This document shows, in pieces, positions 47,497 to 57,180 of a stretch of 64,000 nt of DNA (position 1 is the first letter of the stretch; each line of letters starts with the position of its first letter). The translations under genes were made by a program, and so were the position numbers. Below the pieces are notes generated by a model, which saw only the letters and a program-made list of their open reading frames with translations, did not search any database and was not told the DNA's origin. Origin of the DNA: Pyropia yezoensis (taxonomy: Eukaryota; Rhodophyta; Bangiophyceae; Bangiales; Bangiaceae); assembly GCA_009829735.1 (NCBI GenBank), contig CM020619.1, positions 4,665,727-4,729,726 of the forward strand. The letters are read 5' to 3'.

Positions 47497-48937
47497 CAGG
47501 GGCGGCGGTGACCCGTGCGACTCGCATCGCGTCGCGGGGAGCAGGCGGGGTGGGGCGGGCAGCGGGACCCCGGGGGCCTCCCGGCGGAGCATTCGCAAGA
47601 GCCCCACCCCACACCCCTCCTCCGTCCCACGGCTTTGCTGGCTCTCTGTCCAACGTCCCCGCGTCCCTGTACGGCTGGTACCCACCGTCGTTGGCGGTTG
47701 GTCCGTCGCGACTGGCAACGTGGGAGCCGAGCCCCGGCGCCCAATGACCACAATGATCAATGCCAATGGTCCTGGCGGCTGTGCCAACGGTTGCCTGTAG
47801 TCGCCGCGCGTGGGGGAGACCAACGGCAAGACGCCCAGCCCGCGGCGGGCCGTCGAGTGGGTCGTCATGGAAGCGACGGCGGCGGCCGCGGTGGCGGCGT
47901 CGGCGGCGGCGTGCGGCCGGCAGCCTGCCCCACGGCTGGGGGGGAGTGAGTGTGGGGGAGGGGGGTAGGCGCCAATGGCGCCTGCGCGGTGGACCCCGTT
48001 TCCATTTCTTTTTTTTCACGACCCCGGCCGGCTAGCACGTTGAGCGCGTTCCGGGTCGCCGCACGCTGGCGGGGGTGACGGCTGTGGGGGTGGGACGGGC
48101 GGACCACGCCACGTCGACGCCGCCCAATCGCGATGAGGGGGGCGGCGGCGGTCCCCGTGCCATGCAAACGGGAAAGAGACAACCAGGAGGGGGCCCCGCC
48201 GCGGGGGGCCCCCCACAAGAATACATTGGCCACCCCGCCGGTGCGGGCGGGCGGTGGTGGGACCGCCGCTACTACTACAATGGGGGCGAGGGGGGGAGGG
48301 GAGGGGAGGGGGGGGGGGGGGGGAGGGGGGGGGGGGGTGGGGGGCGGGTTGGAACGGCTAACGCGCCCCTCACCCCACCACCACCACAGCACCCCTCTCC
48401 CCCCCCCCCCCCCCCCCCCACACCCAAACTCCCTCCTCACACCCCTCACCACGACCCCACCTCCCCCTTGATGACCCAAACAATTGCTCCCCCTCCCCCC
48501 ACGTGCGCGCCATCGACGGCGCCCGCCCGCCGGGGCGGGACGACGCCCACCTCCGGCGCGCACGCCCCCAATACCGCTGCTTGCCGTTGGGGTGCCCGCG
48601 GGGGGTGCCCCCCCCCCAAAAAAGAGAGGGGCCGCCCGCGGACTCACCCGCTGCTTGCGCTCCTTCCGCTCCGCTTCCCCTTCCGGCCCCCATCCCCGGC
48701 CCCCCCCCCCCTCCTCCTCCTCCTCCCATCCTTGGGGTGGTGGGACGGCGGCGGCACCCTCCAGCACGGCTAGAAGGACCGCCACCTTACCCCTTGCCAG
48801 TCCACCCCACCGACGCGGCAGCCTCGCTGACCGCCCACCCCCCAAATCCCACCCCCGCCCCCCCCCCGGGCGACCGCTCCGCCGCCTGGCCGGCCGCCAC
48901 CCCCCCCCCCCGCCCCGCCCCGTCACGGCGTCCCTAT
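47497..48937. other. Intergenic region, homopolymer-rich
   Basis: A lower-GC segment (47580-47780) is followed by G-runs (48295-48345) and C-runs (48400-48419). No domain-bearing ORF is visible. It holds the 3' ends of the convergent C2-like and Cys-rich-protein genes. Confidence 0.4.
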
Positions 48938-49399
48938 TTAGTAGTAGGTGTCGATGGGCGCCCGCGTCGGCACCGGCGACGGCGTCGGCGACGGCGTCGG
49001 CGTCGCCGCCGCCGGCCGGTACGGGATGTAGTAGGTGTCGACGGGCGGCTGGGTGGGCGCCGCCGTTGGCGTTGGCAGCACCGTCTCGTACGGGCGGTAG
49101 TACTGGCGCGACGCTGCCGCGGCGGAGGCGGCCGTGCCGTCGACGGCCACCCGGTCCGCCCAGGGGCACAGCACCTTGACAACCGCCGACCCGCACAGCG
49201 GCTCGGGGCCGGGGCACGCGTCGCAGCACGCGTCCTGGCAGGCGTCCCACGAGGACGGGCACGCCGCGCACGCGGCGGTGCCCGCCGTGTTGGCGTCAAT
49301 GCACCCGCACGCGGCCAGGGACGCGGCCGCGGGGGTGGCGACTGCCGCCGTCACGGCGGCGGCAACGGCGGCAACGACGGCGACGCGGAAGAAGCCCAT
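48938..49399 (-). CDS. Small secreted Cys-rich protein with Thr/Pro C-terminal repeats
   Basis: The protein has 153 residues from ATG 49399. Residues 1-27 (MGFFRVAVVAAVAAAVTAAV) form a signal peptide. The mature part begins with a compact Cys-rich module of ten Cys in about fifty residues (CGCIDAN, CAACPSSWDACQDACCDAC, LCGSAVVKVLC). It ends with two copies of a Pro/Thr stretch closing in PPVDTYY and APIDTYY. The layout is that of an extracellular matrix or wall protein with O-glycosylation-prone Thr/Pro repeats. I do not recognise the family. Confidence 0.6.
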   Translation of the reverse strand: MGFFRVAVVAAVAAAVTAAVATPAAASLAACGCIDANTAGTAACAACPSSWDACQDACCDACPGPEPLCGSAVVKVLCPWADRVAVDGTAASAAAASRQYYRPYETVLPTPTAAPTQPPVDTYYIPYRPAAATPTPSPTPSPVPTRAPIDTYY

Positions 49400-50414
49400 G
49401 GTGAGGAGGGGAGGGGGGGAGGTTGCGGGGGGAGGGAGGGGATGGGGGGTGGAGGAAGAAGAGAGGGCGGGGAAAAAAAGGGACAAGGGAGGAGGGGGCA
49501 GGGGGGGTGGGGGAAGGGGGGGGGGGGGGGGGGGGGGGGGGCGCGGGGTGGGGGGGAAAAGGGGGGGGGGGAAAAAAGGGGGGGGGGGGGAGAGGAGCAC
49601 GAGGCCGTGGAGGCGGGTGGGCGGGCTGCGGGTGCGGGGGTGTGGGACGGCTTGCTGCTGGACGGTCGGGGGTGTCTGCCCCGCCGGCGGGCCGCCCCTT
49701 TGTACCATCCCCCCCACCGCCCCAGCTGTGACAGACAGCCCGTGTGGGCGGCCGGCCGGCGGCGGGGCGGCTTGGGCGGCGCCACCCCCCCCCCCCCCCC
49801 CCTCAGCCACCCCCGCCCCCCCCGTCCGCGCAGAGCACCGCAACGGTGAGCATCCCCCTCCCCCACAGCGTGACCGGGCGGCTGCTGGGCAAGGCGCCCC
49901 TCTCTCCCCTCCTCCTTCCTCACCCCCCCACCCCCCCTGCCCCGACAGCGTCCCCACCCGGCGGCGGCTCCAAACCCCGCCCCTCCCCGTGCATCGTCCG
50001 CCGCTCCCCCTCCCTCCCCTCCCCTCCCCCCACCAACATCCCTCCCCCACCGCCATCCCTCCCCACACCCCACCCCACCGCCGCCCGCCGTCTGCCTGCC
50101 TGCCTGCTGCCGCCCGCCCTCCGCCGGCCGCCCCGACCACCCCCAGCGTGGCAGGCAGGCAGGCAAGCAGGGGGGGACGCACGCAGGGGGGCAAGCCGGC
50201 AGGCGGCCGCCGCCGCGAGACTGGGCGGGGGGGGGTGCCGCCGGGGGGGGGGGGGGGGGGGGGGGGGGGACACCCCCGCCCCGGGCCCCGCCGGGGGGGC
50301 CGGGAGGGGGGGGGGGGGGGGCCAAGGGGGGGGGGGAGCCGGGGGGGGGGGGGGGGGGGGGGGGGCGGGGGGGGGAGGGGCTCGCCGCCGCTGGCTCCCC
50401 CCCGCTGCCCGACT

Positions 50415-50449
<35 letters not shown>

Positions 50450-50549
50450 TGCTGCTGCCGCCGCCGCCGCCGCCGCTGCTGCCGCGTGCCGCCCCGCCAG
50501 CGGGCACCACCGCCGCCACCGTCGCCACCGCCGCCACCGCCGCCAACGT

Positions 50550-50598
50550 CACTGCCGTCACTGCCGTCACTGCCGTCACTGCCGTCACTGCCGTCACC
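50550..50598. repeat. Nine-base ACTGCCGTC tandem array
   Basis: About five perfect copies of the unit ACTGCCGTC follow each other in non-coding DNA. Confidence 0.85.
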
Positions 50599-51769
50599 AG
50601 CGTCAGAGGGAGGACCCCCCCCCCCCCCACGCTCCCCAGCCACCGCATCGCAGCGGACAGATGGTCAGGGGCGGCAGGTTGGCGGGTAGGCCCCACCGTC
50701 GCCGCCGCCGGGCTCCCACGCGTGTGTGCATGCATGCCCCCCCCCCCCCCCGCTCCCCCCCCCCTCAACCCCCGTCCTCCTCCTCCTCACACTGCCTGCC
50801 GCCCATGACAGCCGCCCACCCCCGCCACCCTACTCAACGACCGACGGGGAGGGGGGGGGGGGGGGGGGGGGGGTGGGCGCCCTAGCGGTGGGACCCCCCC
50901 TCCCCCCTGACCCCCCCCCTTCTCCCCCCCACCCTTGTGCCCTACGCACCGGTCGTCGCCGCGCGCAGCAGCGGCCGGGCGGCCGGGCGGGCGGCCGGGC
51001 GGCCGGGCGGGCGGCCGGGCGGCCGGGCGGGTGTGAGTGGGCGACGGGGGGGAGGGGAGGGGGCGGCGTGGGCGGGAGGCGGGCGGCACCAACCACGGTG
51101 GCTGTCCCCCGCTCCCACGCCCGCCGTCGGGCGGCAGCGGGCGGGAGCGGTAGGGGTCCCCCGACGGCGGCGGCAGCCGGCGGCGGTGGCGGTGGCGGCC
51201 GGCAGCGGCCCCCACTCGCCGCTCGCACCCCCTTCCCCTCCCCACTCCCCACTCCCCACCCCCCCCCCCCGGGCCCCCCCCCCCACCCCCCTGCCAGCAC
51301 CCCCCCGACGCCCTCGTCGGCCTGGCGGCCGCAACGCCAAACGTCTAGGCCCAGGCAAGCGTGACCACCCTCTCTTGGCACCCCCTCTTTTTTGGGCCGC
51401 GCCCCGCGCCCGCGCCCCGCGCCCGCGCTCTGCCCCTGCTCTGCTCTGCTCCCGGGGGGGGATCCCGCCCCCCCCCGCGGTCGTCCCTGGCCATACCACC
51501 GTGTGTGGGCGCCGCGCAACGCGGCCGCGGTGCGTGGGCGGGAGCGCGGGGAGCCAGCGCGCCGCCGCCGCTCGCCGCCGCCGCCCCCCCCCGCCACCAC
51601 CGCGGCGGCGAGCGGCGGCGGCAGCCGCACCGCGGCACGACGCGCGCCGCGCGCTCTCCCGTGCACACGACGGGGAGGGGGGGGGGGGGGGGGGGGGGGG
51701 TCTTTCGCTGGCCCTTGTTTTTTTTTTTTTTCCCGGCACCACAAAGCCACACGGTGCGCGCCGCAACCT

Positions 51770-51784
51770 GTACTGTACAGTACA
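51770..51784. repeat. Perfect GTACTGTACAGTAC palindrome
   Basis: A 14-base perfect palindrome in otherwise GC-rich intergenic DNA, about 40 bases downstream of a T13 run. Related words occur at 4088, 10431 and 38755. Confidence 0.8.
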
Positions 51785-51980
51785 TTCCTTGCAAAGTGGG
51801 GGCGGTTTGTGCGCACCCCAAACGGCTGGGTGGATGGCGGCAGCGCGCCGCCACACGCAGCGCCGGTGCGGGCACGGACGCGTCGAGCACAGCCGCCACT
51901 GCAGCGGAGGAAGAGAAAAGGCACAGCCACAAAAGGAGGGGGGGCAGGATGCCACCCCCCCCCCAGGGCAGTGCTGACGG

Positions 51981-52014
<34 letters not shown>

Positions 52015-52204
52015 GACGGAAGCGGAGGAGGGGGGGAGAAAAGGCCGCTGCCACGGCGGCACACACCATCATCGCCCCACCCCGCGGTCTCGCGCGGGGG
52101 CCCTACGTGAGCGGGGCGCGGGGGGGTCGGGAGGCCGACAGCCGGGTGTGGGTACCCATCCTTTTTTTTTTTTTTTGCGCCGATGGGCGCACAGAAACAG
52201 GGGG

Positions 52205-52745
52205 ATGGCCAGACCGCCCTGCAACAGCCGTCCCCGTCGTCCAGCCAGCGCTTGCACTGTCATTACCTACCTGGTGGGTCCAAAAAAAGAGAAAGGACGT
52301 GCTGTTGTTGCCTCGTTTGGCGTGGCCTGCACGTCCCACGCTCATCCCTCCGCTGCCAAGCCCGGCGGTCCCACCAACCACACAGCTACAGTCGCTACCG
52401 CCAAGGCTCGCACCGCCGGCCTGACGGACAGTTGTTTAGGTAAGAAGCGTGGCGGGGTGTGAGGGAAGGGGAGTGACCTGCACCATGCTGCTGGCCCCGT
52501 AGGCTGGGCTTGTTCATGCACGGCCCGGGCGCTCTCTTGTGCTTCACCGCAGGCTCTTCATTCGTGGTCCATGATCATGGCAGAGCGCAATTCAATGTCA
52601 ATCAACTGATTCAACAAGTAGCCTCTCCCAAGCAACGCGTAAGTCTACCACATCTTCCAAGTGTGCAGGTCGGCTGGTGCCCAATGTGTCAAACTGTCAG
52701 TGCCTGAAGTTGTACTTGACCACCCCGTCAAGGGGTTTGTCTTAA
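52205..52745 (+). CDS. Small three-exon gene, 121 residues, unknown function
   Basis: Exons 52205-52439 (donor GTAAGA), 52553-52638 (donor GTAAGT, acceptor CTTCACCGCAG) and 52701-52745 (acceptor ACTGTCAG) join in phase. They give a 121-residue protein that starts MARPPCNSRPRR, continues SSFVVHDHGRAQFNVNQLIQ in exon 2 and ends CLKLYLTTPSRGLS. The composition is unlike the GC-driven ORFs around it. Exon 1 could begin further upstream. No family is recognised. It ends only 168 bases before the TFIIF beta start and is on the same strand. Confidence 0.4.
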
Positions 52746-52913
52746 ATCCGCTCGCGGCGTTCCCGCCCACTGACAAAAACGTCTGGCCTGTCGACGTGGC
52801 GTGCGGCGGTGCGCGCGCCCGCCCCGCCCGCCCCGGTCGGTCGTCCTGCTCCTCGCACCCCCCCACCGCCCGCCCCGCCCCTTGCCCCACCCCCCTCGTC
52901 GCCCATTCCCGGT

Positions 52914-54334
52914 ATGAACCGTGGCGGCCGCCGCGGCGGCCGCGGCCGCGGCCGCGGCCGGGGCGGCGGCGGCCCGTTTCGTCGACGCGACGCGGACGAT
53001 GAGGAGCTGGACCCCGCCGTCGAGGTGGACCCGCGGGTGGTGGGCGTCGTCGACGCGTCCACTGCCAGCCGGCACATCTACCTCCTCCGTATCCCAGAGC
53101 CGCTTCACGCCCAGCTGAGTGCGCTGGCCTCACAGGCTGCCGCTGAGGGGGGGGGCTGCGAGAGGGAAGGCGGAGGCGGGGGCGGGGGCGGGGGCTGGGG
53201 CTGGGGCGGCTACCGCCACCGGGGGGGCGGCGGGCGGGGCCGCCGCTGGCAGCGCCGCCGCGGCTGGCGGCGGCCGTATGGCCGTTGGTCGCCTGCACCT
53301 GCCGCTTGACGTGGCGGCCGCGGCGGCCGCGTCGCACGGTGAAGGCTACACAGGCTACACGGGGGTGGTCCGGGAGGAGCGGTACTCGGCGACGCTCGCG
53401 CTCGACGTCAAGCCGACAGTAGGGGCGGGGGGGGGCGCTGCCAGCCGGGGTGGGGGGGGTTCGGGCGGGCCCGCGGGTGGCGCCGCTGCCGCCGGTGGGG
53501 CGCCTTCGGCGGGGGCGGCCGGGGCGGCGGGCAAGGCGTCTGCCCCCCCGGGACAGCCCCCCCCCTTCCTCCCCCCCCGGCGACCTGATGGCCGTCTCTG
53601 CCACAGACGCTGCCGTCTCGGCCGCGTCGTCTGCGCTGGACATGTACGACCTGTCGCTGCACTCCAACGCGCACGGGGCGTCCATGGTGCTGACGCCCCC
53701 CTCGCCCTTCCACCCCACCGGCGACTGCGCGGTGGCCGGGACGGTGCGGATCACGGCGGTGGTCAAGCCCGCGCAGGGCTCCCGCCACGAGACGCTCGCG
53801 CGGGCGCGCGTCGCGGCCGCCGCCGCGCGCAGCCGCACGGCGCTGACCATGGACGAGGGCGTCCGGCGGGCAGCCGACGTCGTCGCCCTCCGCCCCGTGT
53901 CGCTGGGCGAAACGGCCGCCGCGCGGGACGAGCGGAAGCGCCGCGCCGAGGTGAACCGCCGGACGGTGGGCGACGAGCCGACGGGCGCGTGGAAGGCGCG
54001 CGCTCGGGCGGGCACGTTTGCCGCGTTTGAGCGCCAAGAGTACTGGTCCATGGCGGAGCTGGCCGACGAGCTGGACCTCCCGCTGGTACGCGTCAAGGCG
54101 GCCGTGTCGGGGCTGGTGGATTACGTAAAGCGGGGGACCAACGTGGCCAAGTACCAGCTCAAGGACCAGTACCTGACCGAGGCGCAGCGCAAGGTGCGCC
54201 AGGCCGAGACGGCCGCCCGCCGCGTCGAGGCGGCCGAGGCCAGCCGCGCACGCCAGGCGGCACGGGAGGCCGCACGCGCGGCGGCGGCGGCAGAAGAGGC
54301 GGCGGACAGGCCGTCCAAGCACCGTCGCTTGTGA
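52914..54334 (+). CDS. TFIIF subunit beta (RAP30), reading frame in three pieces
   Basis: TFIIF beta (RAP30, Tfg2) delivers RNA polymerase II to promoters. Piece 1 starts MNRGGRRGG at 52914, with a GR-rich lead, and contains ASRHIYLLRIPEPLHAQL, the counterpart of the WLVKVPKYL block. Piece 2, one frame on (about 53270-53420), has GRLHLPLDV and RYSATLALD. Piece 3, another frame on (about 53588-54334), has VAGTVRITAVVKPA, then the C-terminal winged helix TFAAFERQEYWSMAELADEL, ending with VAKYQLKDQYL, against AFEKHQYYNLKDLVD and WELKPEYR in animals. A Lys/Arg/Ala tail ends PSKHRRL. Frame changes fall in stretches rich in G and C runs. I found no intron whose phases fix them, so they are either unseen introns, run-length errors or real lesions. 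Confidence 0.85.
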
Positions 54335-57180
54335 GCGGGGGGGCGGGGTGGTTGGTTTGGGGCGTGAAGAGGGGCTGGAGCCCGTGGACGCCGCGGCGGG
54401 CGTGACGGGCGGGGTCGGGGGCGCCCCTTGAGGAGAGGCCGCGCGCCCTATTCCATTTTTTTTTGGCAATCATCCCCGTGATGTGCCTGGCCCGCGGGCC
54501 GCCGGCTGGGGTTTGCGGCGCGCGCGGAGGGCGGGCATCCATGGGGGAGGCACAGGTGAAGAGGGGAGAGGGGGCGACACGCTCCCCCGCATTGCAGGAC
54601 GTGGTAGCCACCGCGGTAACCCCGGGACTGCTGGCGCCGCCGCTCTCTCTTTCCCCGCCCCGCCCCCCCGCGACGCTCGTTCCGCCCCACTCGCCCACCA
54701 CGTCCATTGCGTGGTGCGAGGGTGGCCGCCTCGAGCGACTTCGCACATGGCTCGCCCTGCCCGCGCCGTAGCACGAGCGGCCGCCCTAACACCCGTGCGG
54801 CAGCCACCCAGCCGCGGGCCTTCCCCCACCCGCCCCTTCTCCCCCCCCGTCTCCGCCTCAGCCGCAGCCGGCGCCCACCACCACGCCAACGCTGCCGCTC
54901 TCCTCCGTCCGCCAGGGACCGGACCGAAATGTCTGGTCCTCCCACACTTCTCCTTTCCCCCCTGCCGTCGGCGGTCCGTCCCCCGTCCCCCCGCCCCCCT
55001 CACCACGCACACCCTCGCCGCGACAGGATGCGCCCGCCCGATACCGCCACCGACGCCAGCCGGCGCTCCTCCTCCCCACTCGACGAGGAGGACGATAAGC
55101 CGCCACCACCGTCACCGCCGCTGCCGCCCAGACGCCGGGCGGGCACGCGGTGGCGGGGGCGCCGTCCCCCCCCCCCCGCGGCCGCGCTCGCCGCGCCAGC
55201 CGCCGCCGCCGGCCGCCGCGCGGTCGCCGCAGTCACCGTCGCCGGGCTGTCGGCGTACAGGCGGAGCCCCCCACGGGGGAGGCACGCCTCCCACTCGCGC
55301 CGCCGTGGCGGTGGCGCCGCCGCCCCAGCCGGCACCGCCGCCGCCGCCGCCACCCCCACCGACGGCGACGATGACGGCAATGACGGGGACCGCCGGCCGC
55401 CTGGACCGCCGCCAGACTGGCCAGCGCGGTCACCGTCGCTGATGCCACCACCAGCATCAACAGCGGCTCCCCCTTGGGCGCCCTCGCCGCCCCCGCCGCC
55501 CTCGCCTCCCCCGTCCCCAACCGCCGCCGCCATGGCTGCCTCCCACACAACGCCCGCCGCAGCCCGCACCGCCGCGGCGGTGGCGGCCGCGTCACGCGGC
55601 CGGCGCGGCCGTGATGGGGGCGCCGCCGTGATGGACGCGGCCGCCGCAAGGCGTGCTGCGTCTTCTGCGTCGGTGCTGGACGACGACGATGACGACGACG
55701 AGGAGGACGAAGACGAGGAGGAGAAGGCAGCGCATGGGGAGGCAGCGACGGGAGGCGTGGCGGGGAGGCCGGGGACCGGAGGGGGAGGGGGGGAGGCGGC
55801 CTCCGACATGGCAGCCGCAGCCACTCCCGCCGCCATCGCTGGACGAGCATCTGGCCGCGCTGCCGCCCCCGAGGGGGTGCCACGGACGCGCTTGCGCGGC
55901 CGGTGGCGGGACGGCGGCATGGTGCAGGAGAGGGGAGAGGCGCACCGCGCACGCGGCTACGCCGACAGGGGAGGGGGAGCAGCCGGCTGGTGGCGCCCCA
56001 CTCCACCAGATGGGCCGGGGGGTCGGAGGGGGGGGTGGATGTGGCGTGGGGGGACGTGGGACTGCGGTCGCTCCGTCGAAAGCTGCTGGGATGTCGCGCC
56101 CGACGGTGGATAAACACTTGGTTGAACTTGACTTGTGTGTCACGAACGGACATCCGCATGAGATCTGGAGAGAATTCTAGGAAGAAAAGACCCTGAGCGC
56201 TGGGACCACCCCACGTGGCTGTCCGACGACGAGCGCGGTGACGAGGGTGCTCGACCACCTCATCTCGACTCCCCCTCCCCAACTTTGGCGGCGTCTGCAT
56301 GAGCGGTAATCGTGTTGCAGCGACGAAGCCTCCCCTTCGCCCTTCCCTGCCCCGCCCCCCCCCCCCCCCCCCTCCTTCCCCCCCTTATGATTCGACGGCG
56401 GGCAGACTGCGAGGGGGCTTGGCTTGGCGACGGCGCCGGGGCGCGCACCGCTGCGGCGTGGCGCAACCCCCGCCAGGCCGGCGTGAGGGCGACGCGGGCG
56501 GCTGCTCCATGGACGCGCCTGGAGGTTAGGGGGTGGGGGGAATGGGGGGGGGGGGGTAAGATATGTGAATAAGAGCTGCTCCCCTCTCGTCTTTACCGCC
56601 ATCCTCTCCCGCGCGCGGGGGAGGGGGGATGGGGAGGGGGATGGGGAGGGGGGGGGGGAGGGGTCCCTCGCGCCACCGCGCCGTCATCTACTGCTGCCGC
56701 TGTTGCCGTGGCGTCTGGTGGGCGGGCTGCTGCTGTGGCGGCTGGTGGACGGGCAGCCGCCGGCGCGCGGTGGCGCGGGCTGCGGCGGCGTGAGAGGCTC
56801 GCCTTTGCACCCTCCAGGGGGTGGCGGCCTGAGAGTGGCTCGCCCCCCCTTCTCCCCTCCGTCGCCCCTCCTGGTGGAGCTGCCGCACAAGTGGAACTCG
56901 CGCTCCCGCCCTGTTGCCCGTGGCGCCCCCCGCGGCGGGCGTGCGTCTCTGCCCCGCTGCTGCTGCTACCGTAGCCACCGCCGCCGCTTGCACGCGTGTG
57001 CCCCCCGTCGTCGGGTAGGCCGTCCGCGACGGGCGCGCCTGGGTGGGGCGGCAAAGTGGGCGCGCCTGTCGCTGTGCTTCCCCCCCGCTCCCCCCCCACA
57101 TCCGCCCCGCGCCCGTCCTCCCAACCCTCCTTCCCCTGCCTGCCTGCCCCCCTCCCCCCCGCGTGGGTCGCGGTTGAACG
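54335..57180. other. Intergenic region with ambiguous ORFs on both strands
   Basis: From about 54700 to 56110 both strands are open. The plus strand gives an Ala/Pro/Asp-rich ORF with an acidic run (54707-56113), and the minus strand gives an Ala/Ser ORF with a run of about 17 Ser (55000-55920). Neither has a recognisable domain, and codon third positions do not decide between them. Lower GC at 56100-56300 and 56540-56600 probably marks gene-free DNA. Confidence 0.35.

Larger units (their letters stand above)
49400..52204. other. Long homopolymer- and repeat-rich intergenic region
   Basis: G-runs of ten or more lie at 49518-49540, 50240-50270, 50310-50365, 50850-50872, 51674-51700 and 51984-52012. 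There is a (GCC)n tract at 50413-50470, a nine-base (ACTGCCGTC)n array at 50550-50598, and a GGGCGGCC array at 50975-51030. A perfect 14-base palindrome GTACTGTACAGTAC lies at 51770-51783. The large ORFs on both strands are low-complexity. I see no gene. Confidence 0.55.

Noticed and set aside
54707-56113. Ala/Pro/acidic ORF (plus) and poly-Ser ORF (minus)
   Set aside because: Neither strand shows a domain or splice support, and codon third positions are equally GC-rich. I could not choose, so no gene is called.
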